Source of the DNA: Chitinophagaceae bacterium | Lineage (GTDB): Bacteria > Bacteroidota > Bacteroidia > Chitinophagales > Chitinophagaceae | Reading direction: 5' to 3' | NCBI GenBank assembly: GCA_014879565.1 | Contig: JACSRW010000032.1 | Span: forward strand, 348,073-412,072 | Length of the DNA stretch: 64,000 nt | In this document: piece after piece, positions 33,022 through 40,950 of the stretch | How positions within the stretch are numbered: the first letter of the stretch is position 1 | Layout: every line of letters starts with the position of its first letter | Program-made: the position numbers and the translations under genes | Notes under the pieces: model-generated | The model's database searches: none | Seen by the model: only the letters and a program-made list of their open reading frames with translations | Told to the model about the DNA's origin: nothing

Positions 33022-33910
33022 AAGTATAGTTATTCCTGAACGCAGTTTCCACGGCGTCAGCTGTCAGTTCCGGCCACACCAGTTCCGATGAGCCAATGCA
33101 AAGCGCCCCGCAAATACTTCCGTACTGCATACAGGAAAGCAGGTCTTTCCCTTTTAGCCAGGCATAAAGAAAGCCGGAGAAATAATTGTCACCGGCTCCG
33201 TTACTGTCTGCCAGCGGGTGAGCAGAAAGGGCCGGGCAATGGATCCATTCACCTCCTGGTGTAAGCGCCGTGGATCCGGATTTACCATGTGTACATACCA
33301 CCAGTTTTTTGCCCCTGTTTATCAGGTTTTCCATAGTGAACCGGTAATCTTTCAGGTTATCTGAACTCAGGAAAACAGTGTCAGCTGCTTCAATAAATGA
33401 TTCATGATAGGGATTGCCGTCTGTGTAATCATGGAGATCGGTCCATACCGGCCCTTTGAAACCTGCCAGGTGTGGTATAAATTTTTTGCAGTAGGAAATA
33501 ATATTCAGCACCAACAGGTTGCTCCGGTTAATTACCTCTAGAATTTTTTCCAGGGAGAATGCCGGATTTTCAGTAGACCTGGTTACAAAAATAGAAATCC
33601 GCTGTCCGTCCGCATCCATGATGTTTACATGCCTTTCTGTGCCGGCCGGATCAATATCATACAGGAAGTTTACTCCCTCTTTTTGCAGATGACGGATGAT
33701 ATGCTGTCCCTGCACATCATTGCCCAGCAGGGAATACAGTGTGCAGGGTAGTCCGAGTTTATGCAGGCAGAGTGCTTTACCTGCCCCGGTGGACCCGGTG
33801 GCTTCATGAAAACCGGCCTGGTGAATAGTTTGCGGAATTGGTGCCGGGAAACTGTCCAGGTGTATGATATGATCAAATGTGGTACCGCCGATTATTCCGA
33901 TATGCGGCAT
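33020..33910 (-). CDS. PfkB/ribokinase-family carbohydrate kinase
   Basis: 296 residues. MPHIGIIGGTTFDHIIHLDS is the family start, TGSTGAGKALCLHKLGLPC is the substrate-side Gly-rich motif, and DSNGAGDNYFSGFLYAWLKG is the C-terminal PfkB signature with the catalytic Asp (DSNGAGD for the usual DTTGAGD). It phosphorylates a sugar or nucleoside with ATP; specificity cannot be read from the sequence. It starts five bases after the stop of the lipoprotein gene upstream, so they share a transcript. Confidence 0.85.
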   Translation of the reverse strand: MPHIGIIGGTTFDHIIHLDSFPAPIPQTIHQAGFHEATGSTGAGKALCLHKLGLPCTLYSLLGNDVQGQHIIRHLQKEGVNFLYDIDPAGTERHVNIMDADGQRISIFVTRSTENPAFSLEKILEVINRSNLLVLNIISYCKKFIPHLAGFKGPVWTDLHDYTDGNPYHESFIEAADTVFLSSDNLKDYRFTMENLINRGKKLVVCTHGKSGSTALTPGGEWIHCPALSAHPLADSNGAGDNYFSGFLYAWLKGKDLLSCMQYGSICGALCIGSSELVWPELTADAVETAFRNNYT

Positions 33911-33915
33911 AAGAT

Positions 33916-34440
33916 TTATTGTTTCAATGTTTGCAAGAGTGAATCTTCAATTACGGATTTCATGGAGGTGACCGAATCAGCAAGCGGATTGGGTACTGTC
34001 ATGGATAACACATACTGATTGATTTTCCAGTCTTTTCCCTGGCGGGTCAGCACTCCTGAGCCCCTGCAGATTTTCATCTGTGTGCTGAGCAGTTCATCGA
34101 ACCAGGCTGTTTGCCCGCTTTTGTCAAAAAAGATATGGCGTTGTACCGAGGTAAAATCCCAGGCCCGCCCCCGGTCAAAATAGGGTTTGGACCAGGCCAT
34201 AAAACTCTTCTTGTCCCAGTTTTCCGTTGCATCAGTCCCAATAAAGATTGCATCATCGCTATAATAACTGAAGTACCGGTCAAAGTCAGCGCGGGCTGCC
34301 GCTTTATTAAATGAATCCAGTAATTCATTAATTTCCTGTCTGGATTTTCCGTTGTCAGGAGCAGATTGACTACAGGCCAGCAGGAGCAGCCCGGCAATCA
34401 TACCGGTGGCAGCCATGAAGAGGTTGTTTCGTGGTTTCAT
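33916..34440 (-). CDS. SnoaL/NTF2-like lipoprotein
   Basis: 174 residues. The signal peptide ends in a lipobox (LLLLACSQ, Cys at about 23). The rest has the NTF2-like pattern of DUF4440/SnoaL_3 proteins: INELLDSFNKAAARADFDRY, FSYYSDDAIFIGTDATENWD, and alternating strands ending VLTRQGKDWKINQYVLSMTV. These cone-shaped proteins bind small ligands or are enzymes; no catalytic residue can be named here. It lies between a secreted S9 peptidase (49 bases upstream) and a PfkB kinase (5 bases downstream). Confidence 0.78.
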   Translation of the reverse strand: MKPRNNLFMAATGMIAGLLLLACSQSAPDNGKSRQEINELLDSFNKAAARADFDRYFSYYSDDAIFIGTDATENWDKKSFMAWSKPYFDRGRAWDFTSVQRHIFFDKSGQTAWFDELLSTQMKICRGSGVLTRQGKDWKINQYVLSMTVPNPLADSVTSMKSVIEDSLLQTLKQ

Positions 34441-34489
34441 CAGATGTGTTTGTTTGTCTTCGGCAGAAGGAGGTGAAAAAACAGGTTGA

Positions 34490-36928
34490 TCAGAATCCTT
34501 TCTTTTCTTCTTTTTCAGCCGGCGTATTTTTCCCTTTCACATACCTTTCCATCCATTCAAACTGTTCTGCCAGTACATGCAGGAGATTTTCTCTGCCTGC
34601 ATATCCATGGGATTCATAGGGCAGGGATACATAACGGACGGTCCCTCCGTGTCCCTTGATGGCGTTAAACATTCTTTCCGACTGGATAGGGAAGGTGCCG
34701 GTGTTATTATCCATTTCTCCGTGTATGAGCAGGAGTGGCGTTTTGATTTTGTCGGCGTAGTTAAAGGGACTCATGCCATGATACAGTTCAGGCGCCTGCC
34801 AGTAAGTACGGTCTTCATTCTGAAATCCAAACGGTGTCAGGCTTCTGTTATAAGCGCCGCTCCGGGCGATACCGGCTTTGAAAAGACTGGTATGTGCCAG
34901 CAGGTTGGCGGTCATAAAGGCTCCGTAGCTGTGACCGCCAACGGCCACTTTGTTCCGGTCACCCACACCCATTGAATCGAGTATGTTAATGGCGGCTTCC
35001 GCATTCATCGTCAGCTGCCGGATAAAATCATCATTTGGTTTTTTGTCTTTACTGGCTGCGACTATCGGCATCTCGGCATTGTTGAGTACCGCATAACCCT
35101 GCGTAACATAAAATACCGGGGAACCGCCTGCCACGAAGGTGAAGCGGTGCTCACTGCCCCTGACCTGGGCGGCATCGGCGGCGGAATTATATTCTGCCGG
35201 GTATGCCCAGATCAGAACCGGGAGTTTGCCGTCTCTGTCTTTATTATATCCTTTCGGCAGGTAGAGATCACCGGTAAGGTCCACCCCATCTGCTCTTTTA
35301 TAACGGATCTTTTCCTTGCTGACTCCTTCCATTACCGGGTAGGGATTGGTGAAAGCGGTGAGTTGCCGGTCGGCTATCCGGAGTTTCGTATTCCTTATCC
35401 AGTAGTTAGGTACCTCTTTTTCATTTTCCCGCTGCGTAAGCAGTATGCCTTTTTCCGCATCCAGTACTTTCACCACATTTTCATACCATCCTTCTGCACA
35501 ACGCCAGATCGTATCGGCCTTTTTCTTATGTACATCATATGCCAGCAGGAAGGGAAGGTCTCCTTTGGGGGAACTCCCGCTGCTGTTATTCAGTAAAATC
35601 TTATTGCCGTTATCAATGGTTAGCAATACATTCTTCCCATACTGGTTGGGGTGTGTTACCGGGAAACCCGGGTTGGCGTAGGCATCAGTAGTGTTCCGGG
35701 TAATGAGTTTTTCCAGGTCTTCCGTAATGGAATTAAACCTGTCCATTTGTGTAAGCTGTTTGCTCCGGAGTCCTTCGGTGACAATGGCAAGGCTGGCATC
35801 TCCCCAGATCACTCCGTTAAAACGCATTTTTGTTTTAAAAAGCAATTTAGGGGCCGCGGTAAAAGGAGCGGGCTGGGCGTAAACTGCATCATGATATTCC
35901 ACATTTTTTTTGATCAGGCCGCTGTCAAGGGGTTCACACCATACAATAGTTGACGGTTCATCATCTCTCCATTCAAAGCCCCTGGGAAAAGGTTGTACAT
36001 TATCATAGCCGGATGGTGCTGTTTCTGAAGAGGGCAGATCGGCAAGTATTTTAATGAGTTTGCCGTTTAAATCCGTAATACTGATTTCTGAGGGAAATCC
36101 ATTGGCAGGTACCGTATAGGAAAAGGGTTTTTTCAGGGTTCTTATCAGCAGAAATTTTTTATCCGGAGAAAGGGTATAACTGCTATAGATCGCGGGTTTG
36201 CCGATTTTTGTTTCCGCACCGCCTGTATTGCGGATCAGTTGGGTGGTGGCATAAAAAGCGAAAAGCTGTTCGTCGTAAGGGCTCCTGATCAGATCCTGGA
36301 AAGTGGGCCTCGGAGAGGCTTTGCCGTAATTCTCCTGGACAGCCGGGCCGCCGGGTACAGCCGGCCGTGCCGGTGCAGCTGTTGCGGGCTGAACAATTCC
36401 CCGGTATAAAATACTTTTGTCATCAAACCAGGTGTAAGCGCCATTTATTGTATTCAACGGGGTTTTGTTTATCCTTACGGCTTTCTGGGTGTTCACATCA
36501 ACCACATAAAGATCAACCCGGCCGGCACTGGTATGGGTAAAGGCAATCTTTTTATCTGAAGGGCTCCAGCTGAAAGCGCTGCCATATAAAGGAGCAGGTA
36601 ATCCCTGGATTTTAAATTCCTTGTTGCTGCGGATATTTTTAAGATAAGCGCCTGAAACAAATGTCTGCCGGCTGGGGGCAAAATTGGCCGGATTAATACG
36701 CAGACCGGCGATTTTCAGTTCAGGCCTGGCCAGTTCTTCCACTGAAGGGTAGCTGCTGCTTTCCATGAGCAGCATCCATTCGCCTTTGTCATCCACACTG
36801 ACGGCGGGCGGACGTTTGGTCAGCAGCATATCGGCCACATCTTTGGGTGGCGTTTTGTAACTGTTGTCCTGGGCGTTCAGCAGAAAGGAAAAACCAGCGA
36901 AGAAGAAACAGAAAAACAAACGTTTCAT
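34490..36928 (-). CDS. S9 family peptidase (glutamyl endopeptidase-like)
   Basis: 812 residues from ATG 36928 (MKRLFFCFFFAGFSFLLNAQ, signal peptide); a TTG six codons upstream is possible. Residues about 50-540 form a beta-propeller-like region, and the hydrolase domain carries Ser667 (AVGGHSYGAFMTANLLAH), Asp740 (HGEMDNNTGT) and His774 (PYESHGYAGR). The GGHSYGAFM motif and domain layout are close to S9D glutamyl endopeptidases of plant chloroplasts and their bacterial relatives. Exported; probably degrades peptides in the periplasm. Likely first gene of a three-gene unit with the lipoprotein and kinase. Confidence 0.88.
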   Translation of the reverse strand: MKRLFFCFFFAGFSFLLNAQDNSYKTPPKDVADMLLTKRPPAVSVDDKGEWMLLMESSSYPSVEELARPELKIAGLRINPANFAPSRQTFVSGAYLKNIRSNKEFKIQGLPAPLYGSAFSWSPSDKKIAFTHTSAGRVDLYVVDVNTQKAVRINKTPLNTINGAYTWFDDKSILYRGIVQPATAAPARPAVPGGPAVQENYGKASPRPTFQDLIRSPYDEQLFAFYATTQLIRNTGGAETKIGKPAIYSSYTLSPDKKFLLIRTLKKPFSYTVPANGFPSEISITDLNGKLIKILADLPSSETAPSGYDNVQPFPRGFEWRDDEPSTIVWCEPLDSGLIKKNVEYHDAVYAQPAPFTAAPKLLFKTKMRFNGVIWGDASLAIVTEGLRSKQLTQMDRFNSITEDLEKLITRNTTDAYANPGFPVTHPNQYGKNVLLTIDNGNKILLNNSSGSSPKGDLPFLLAYDVHKKKADTIWRCAEGWYENVVKVLDAEKGILLTQRENEKEVPNYWIRNTKLRIADRQLTAFTNPYPVMEGVSKEKIRYKRADGVDLTGDLYLPKGYNKDRDGKLPVLIWAYPAEYNSAADAAQVRGSEHRFTFVAGGSPVFYVTQGYAVLNNAEMPIVAASKDKKPNDDFIRQLTMNAEAAINILDSMGVGDRNKVAVGGHSYGAFMTANLLAHTSLFKAGIARSGAYNRSLTPFGFQNEDRTYWQAPELYHGMSPFNYADKIKTPLLLIHGEMDNNTGTFPIQSERMFNAIKGHGGTVRYVSLPYESHGYAGRENLLHVLAEQFEWMERYVKGKNTPAEKEEKKGF

Positions 36929-37058
36929 ACAGGAATTTTTTTTCAAGTTACTTTATTTTGCTAAACCCTGCTTACCCTAATACATATGAGGCGGCCTGTT
37001 TCCGGATACCGGCAGGTGAAAAACATGGTGGATCGTCAGTTGAAAAAAATCAATAATA

Positions 37059-38300
37059 TCAGGGTAGTTTATTGAGCAGTGCCTGAATGGCCGATTCAAT
37101 TTTATCTTCCCATTCCGCCTGTGCTTTTACATTTTCGCCGCCTTTGGTGGAAAAATAATACCGTTGCCTTTCCTCTGAAAGTTTTTCCTGCAGGGCAAGA
37201 TAAGCCTGCTGCATTTTTTCGCTGAAATCTTCCGGCGTGACTACCAGTTGCTGCAGGTTCTGTTGCAGGGTAAGTGCATACTGGTAAATTAACCGGGTTT
37301 CATAGTACTGATGATTCAGCAACCGGTTACTTTTTGCCTTGCTGCCTGCCCAGGATTTTTTCCGTACGATGTAAGGCTGAATCAGCAGCCGTACTTCGAG
37401 CTTGTTTTCCCGGAGTTGTATATCATCATTGATTGTTAAATCGGCAACCATATAAGCGGCTTCCGGGTCCATGGCAGTGCCCCTGAAATCTGACCACTCC
37501 AGCCGGAGGTGGTTATCAATAAACAGGGTGTCACCGGCTTCGGTATCGCCGGTCATTTCCCTGAGTGAGGGGAGGAGTTTCACTTCCCGTATAAAAGCCG
37601 GATGAATTTCCCTGGCAAGTGTGACCACATTTTCAATCATTTCCGGCAGCTCCTGCAGGTTCTGGGCCAGCACCCGGTCATATTCTCTTTTAAAACCGAC
37701 ATAGATTTCATTCTTCAGTTTTCCGCCAAAGTCTTCCAGGTAAATCCAGTCTTTTCCGGGCGGTTTACAGTAAACTTCCAGTTTAACATCTACCGTGGCA
37801 TCCAGGTCTGCCTTTGTTTTCTGCACTTCTTCAATCCGGAACCGGCGTATACAAATCCGGACCGGCAGAAGACTGCTGTCTTTGCGGATGATACTGTGCA
37901 GGTATTTTTCAAAAGCAACCGCCATCGGACCGTCAAAGGCAATTTTTTGCTTCCGGTAGTCCCTGGGGAGAATAGCAAAACCGAGACTGTCCGTTCCGGT
38001 AGAATCGGTAACGGACTCCAGGAAATAATGTTCCGGCTTATATTTTTTGTATGGATCAGCCTCCGGTTTCAGTTGCAGCAGGGGAACCAGGTAACTCAGG
38101 TCCGGGGGAGATGCAGCAGGCGTTTTGGTCGGGGTTTTCCTGTTTCCGGGTGGCGGCGGGGGCGGTTGAGCGGCCGTTTTGGGTTTGACCGGCTTACCGG
38201 TAACCTGGCCACCCGCATGCTGTCCGAAAAGCAGCACCGGAATTAAGAGAAGCAGGAGACGGTATTCGGGAAAAAGTAAACGTAACAAGTGAATTTTCAT
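37059..38300 (-). CDS. hypothetical exported protein, possibly a degenerate DUF922-like member
   Basis: 413 residues. A signal peptide (about residues 12-32, ending HAGGQ) is followed by a proline-rich linker (TAAQPPPPPPGNRKTPTKTP). Residues 130-260 are mixed alpha/beta. Residues 280-370 hold RLEWSDFRGTAMDPEAAYM and later RLLNHQYYETRLIYQYALTL; this resembles the DUF922 layout (LTWDDF.. then LLKHEQGHFDIAE), but the zinc-binding HEQGH is not present. If the relation is real, the peptidase-like site is lost. Function unknown. The GNAT gene lies 29 bases upstream on the same strand. Confidence 0.55.
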   Translation of the reverse strand: MKIHLLRLLFPEYRLLLLLIPVLLFGQHAGGQVTGKPVKPKTAAQPPPPPPGNRKTPTKTPAASPPDLSYLVPLLQLKPEADPYKKYKPEHYFLESVTDSTGTDSLGFAILPRDYRKQKIAFDGPMAVAFEKYLHSIIRKDSSLLPVRICIRRFRIEEVQKTKADLDATVDVKLEVYCKPPGKDWIYLEDFGGKLKNEIYVGFKREYDRVLAQNLQELPEMIENVVTLAREIHPAFIREVKLLPSLREMTGDTEAGDTLFIDNHLRLEWSDFRGTAMDPEAAYMVADLTINDDIQLRENKLEVRLLIQPYIVRKKSWAGSKAKSNRLLNHQYYETRLIYQYALTLQQNLQQLVVTPEDFSEKMQQAYLALQEKLSEERQRYYFSTKGGENVKAQAEWEDKIESAIQALLNKLP

Positions 38301-38329
38301 ATCAATAAGGAGTAATAATCACGCGGAAT

Positions 38330-38614
38330 TCAGGCAAACAGGATATCACTGAATTCAGGTTTCTTTTTAAACACCGCCTGTGCAAACGGACAGGCAGGTA
38401 TGATTTTCAGGGAATGGTGGCGGGCATACTCAACGGCTGCTTTAACCAGCTGGTAGCCGATATTCTGGCCTCTCAGTTCTTCACTAACTTCCGTATGTTC
38501 GATCAGCATTTGTCCGGGGGCAGGCATTGTGTAGATCATTTCTGCCAGGAAATTTCCTTCTTCTCCGATAAAGAAAATTCCTTTGCCGGCAGTATGTCGG
38601 TGGTTTATAATCAT
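38330..38614 (-). CDS. small GNAT-fold N-acetyltransferase (YjdJ/YidJ-like)
   Basis: 94 residues, the length of the compact Acetyltransf_CG group. The acetyl-CoA motif is HTEVSEELRGQNIGYQLVKA, followed by HHSLKIIPACPFAQAVFKKK, where the Cys and following residues are typical of this subgroup. The substrate is not known. Divergent from the trp operon. Confidence 0.85.
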   Translation of the reverse strand: MIINHRHTAGKGIFFIGEEGNFLAEMIYTMPAPGQMLIEHTEVSEELRGQNIGYQLVKAAVEYARHHSLKIIPACPFAQAVFKKKPEFSDILFA

Positions 38615-38648
38615 GGCAGATTATTTGTTTAAAGCTATTCAATTTTTT

Positions 38649-38679
38649 TTGCTAAAATGAAAATGTCGCCACATATTTG
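38649..38679 (+). promoter_or_regulatory. promoter of the trp operon
   Basis: TTG (38649-38651), a 20-base spacer, then CATATTTG (38672-38679), matching the Bacteroidota TTG-N19-21-TAnnTTTG pattern with one change. Transcription would start about at the leader-peptide ATG (38685). Confidence 0.65.
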
Positions 38680-38684
38680 CATAA

Positions 38685-38744
38685 ATGAAAAGAATCCAGA
38701 CAAATAAACTGTGGTGGTGGCATACAACTCTGAAGGGGCTGTAG
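38685..38744 (+). CDS. trpL: trp leader peptide with three consecutive Trp codons
   Basis: A 19-codon frame, MKRIQTNKLWWWHTTLKGL, ending in TAG at 38742. Three tandem TGG codons (38712-38720) are the sensor of a ribosome-mediated attenuator. The frame's end contains GGGGCT (38736-38741), which is complementary to AGCCCC (38773-38778) in the left arm of the terminator. A ribosome stalled at the Trp codons would leave GGGGCT free to pair and break the terminator; a ribosome that reaches the stop codon would cover it, and the terminator would form. The promoter lies so close that the leader is probably translated from a leaderless message. Confidence 0.8.
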   Translation: MKRIQTNKLWWWHTTLKGL

Positions 38745-38770
38745 TGTCATGACTGCATATATATCATTAT

Positions 38771-38800
38771 AAAGCCCCGGCATTGTCGGGGCTTTTCTTT
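38771..38800 (+). terminator. trp attenuator terminator
   Basis: AAAGCCCCG (38771-38779) pairs with CGGGGCTTT (38787-38795) around a 7-base loop and is followed by TTCTTT. It lies 11 bases before the trpE ATG and after the trpL stop, with no other gene to terminate on this strand. Confidence 0.88.
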
Positions 38801-38811
38801 AGTTACATTGT

Positions 38812-40242
38812 ATGAAAAAAATTGAACTGACAACGAACTGCCGCCGGATGCTGGCGGATGTGTATACACCGGTGGGGATCTATCTCCGGTTACGTGACAA
38901 ATACAGGGATACCCTGCTCCTGGAGAGCACGGATCATCACAGCGGGCAAAACAGTTTTTCTTTTATATGTATCAATGCTATCGGTGGCATGGAGATCCGT
39001 ACTGCCCGTTCCCTTGAGTTCAAATATCCCGGCCGGAACCCCGAGCGCGCAGGTATAACTGCATTGGCTGATGTGCCCGGTAAACTCCGGGACTATATGC
39101 AGCAGTTTGAGGTGCAGCCGGCGGCAGAGCCGGCTGCTGCCTTTGCCCAGGGGCTTTTTGGCTATACGGCCTATGATGCGGTTTCTTTTTTTGACAGCGT
39201 ACCGCTCCGGGTACATCAGGAAGGCATCCATGAAATTCCGCTCATGCGTTACCGGCTGTTTCAGTACGTTATTGTAATCAACCATTTCCGGGATGAACTC
39301 TTCCTTTGTGAAAACAGGATTAAGGGACTTGAATCAGATCCGGATGCCATCATTTCCCTGATCAAGAGCAAGGATGTGCCGGCCTATCCCTTCGCTTTGT
39401 CCGGACCGGAATCTTCGAATATGACCGATGAGGCATTCCGGGAAATGGTGCGTAAAGGTATCAGCAGTTGCCAACGGGGAGATGTATTCCAGATTGTACT
39501 TAGCCGTCAGTTCAGGCAGTCCTTTACGGGTGATGAGTTCAATGTATACCGGGCCCTCCGGAGTATAAACCCTTCCCCCTATCTCTTCTTTTTTGATTAC
39601 GGGGATTACAAACTGATGGGTTCCTCCCCGGAATCACAGATTGTTATAAAAGAGGGGAAAGCCATCGTGCATCCTATTGCCGGCACCTTTAAACGAACGG
39701 GCAACGATGAAGCCGACAAGGAAGCGGCCCGGCGTCTCCTGTTGGATGCAAAGGAAAATGCGGAACATGTGATGCTGGTGGATCTGGCACGGAATGACCT
39801 GAGCCGGCTTTGTGATGAAGTACAGGTTACTCATTACCGGGAAGTGCAGTATTTCTCCCATGTCATTCACCTGGTCAGTGAGGTAGCCGGACGGGTGCGG
39901 GAAGAAGGGCATCCCTTTGCCCTGCTGGCTAAAACTTTTCCGGCCGGCACCCTTAGCGGCGCTCCGAAAATCAAAGCAATGTCCCTGATTGATGAATACG
40001 AACCTGGACCCCGTTCCTTTTACGGTGGCGCCATTGGCTTTATGGGATTTGATGGCAGTTGCAATCATGCTATTATGATCCGGACATTGCTGAGTAAAGG
40101 CAATACGCTCACCTACCAGGCCGGAGCCGGGGTGGTGGTAGCCAGCAATCCGGAAAATGAATTGCAGGAAGTGAATAATAAATTAGGAGCATTGAAGAAA
40201 GCGATAACGGAAGCGGAGTTTGTAAATCAGAAAACAGGTTGA
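38812..40242 (+). CDS. trpE: anthranilate synthase component I
   Basis: 476 residues. The chorismate-binding domain shows CQRGDVFQIVLSRQF, PYLFFFDYGDYKLMGSSPES, HPIAGTFKRTGNDEAD, LVDLARNDLSRLCDEV and FPAGTLSGAPKIKAMSLIDE. It makes anthranilate from chorismate and ammonia delivered by TrpG. The feedback element LLESTD (LLES in E. coli) is visible near residue 36. First gene of trpEGDCFBA, under the attenuator. Confidence 0.96.
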   Translation: MKKIELTTNCRRMLADVYTPVGIYLRLRDKYRDTLLLESTDHHSGQNSFSFICINAIGGMEIRTARSLEFKYPGRNPERAGITALADVPGKLRDYMQQFEVQPAAEPAAAFAQGLFGYTAYDAVSFFDSVPLRVHQEGIHEIPLMRYRLFQYVIVINHFRDELFLCENRIKGLESDPDAIISLIKSKDVPAYPFALSGPESSNMTDEAFREMVRKGISSCQRGDVFQIVLSRQFRQSFTGDEFNVYRALRSINPSPYLFFFDYGDYKLMGSSPESQIVIKEGKAIVHPIAGTFKRTGNDEADKEAARRLLLDAKENAEHVMLVDLARNDLSRLCDEVQVTHYREVQYFSHVIHLVSEVAGRVREEGHPFALLAKTFPAGTLSGAPKIKAMSLIDEYEPGPRSFYGGAIGFMGFDGSCNHAIMIRTLLSKGNTLTYQAGAGVVVASNPENELQEVNNKLGALKKAITEAEFVNQKTG

Positions 40243-40268
40243 TTCGTTGACCGGTAAACCAATAATTA

Positions 40269-40922
40269 ATGAAAATACTGGTATTCGATAATTACGATTC
40301 TTTCACCTATAACCTGGTGCACCTGGTGGAAAAGATTATCCGGGTGAAAGTGGATGTATACCGCAACGACTGTATACCACTTGAAAAAGTGAAGGGCTAT
40401 GATAAAATAATTCTTTCACCGGGCCCCGGTATTCCGGAGGAGGCGGGACTGCTTCTTCCACTGATCAGGGAGTACGCGGCCAGCAAATCCATCCTGGGCG
40501 TATGCCTGGGTCATCAGGCGATAGGCCAGGCTTTTGGAGGGACGCTGGTGAATCTTACGGACGTGTATCATGGTGTGGCGACAGAGATAAGAGTCGGGAA
40601 CCGGGAGATGGAAGCCGGGAGAAAGGAGTCAGGAGCCGGGAGCCAAATTTCCCGGAGTATGTCTGAATCTGGCCCGGTAAAGCTGGCCGGATCTTATCTG
40701 TTTGATGACTTGCCTGAAAGGCTTACTGTGGGCCGCTACCATAGTTGGGTGGTGAGTGAGGAAGCGTTTCCCGTCTCACTGGAGATAACAGCAAAAGATG
40801 ACAAGGGATATATAATGGGGCTGCAGCATAAAAATTTTGATGTGCAGGGTGTGCAGTTTCATCCTGAAAGTGTGCTTACACCTGACGGAGAAAAAATACT
40901 GACGAACTGGCTCCATGCCTGA
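40269..40922 (+). CDS. trpG: anthranilate synthase component II (glutamine amidotransferase) with inserted repeat
   Basis: 217 residues, about 25 longer than usual. The class I amidotransferase triad is intact: Cys in LGVCLGHQAIGQAFGG, and His and Glu in VQFHPESVLTPDG; the oxyanion region is SPGPGIPEEAG. Residues 108-126 (start RVGNREMEAG) are encoded by eight GAGNCGG heptamers (40591-40646) and lie where TrpG normally has a short surface loop between the VYHG strand and DDLPERLTVGRYHSW. The enzyme supplies ammonia from glutamine to TrpE. The insert is open in frame and away from the active-site motifs, so function may be kept. Confidence 0.94.
   Translation: MKILVFDNYDSFTYNLVHLVEKIIRVKVDVYRNDCIPLEKVKGYDKIILSPGPGIPEEAGLLLPLIREYAASKSILGVCLGHQAIGQAFGGTLVNLTDVYHGVATEIRVGNREMEAGRKESGAGSQISRSMSESGPVKLAGSYLFDDLPERLTVGRYHSWVVSEEAFPVSLEITAKDDKGYIMGLQHKNFDVQGVQFHPESVLTPDGEKILTNWLHA
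40591..40646 (+). repeat. heptamer island (eight GAGNCGG units) inside trpG
   Basis: Units GAGTCGG, GAACCGG, GAGATGG, AAGCCGG, GAGAAAG, GAGTCAG, GAGCCGG, GAGCCAA run in unbroken 7-base phase. Same consensus as the island at 49888-49964. Confidence 0.85.
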
Positions 40923-40950
40923 AAGGAATAAACAGTAATAAAAGAATACG

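Noticed and set aside
34490..36928. Second S9 peptidase as a duplicate of the first (24164-26344)
   Set aside because: The two share only the catalytic fold; motifs (GGHSYGAF against GWSYGGF) and lengths place them in different S9 subfamilies.
38771..38800. The hairpin before trpE as the terminator of an upstream gene
   Set aside because: The gene upstream runs on the opposite strand; the only plus-strand frame before it is the Trp-rich leader.
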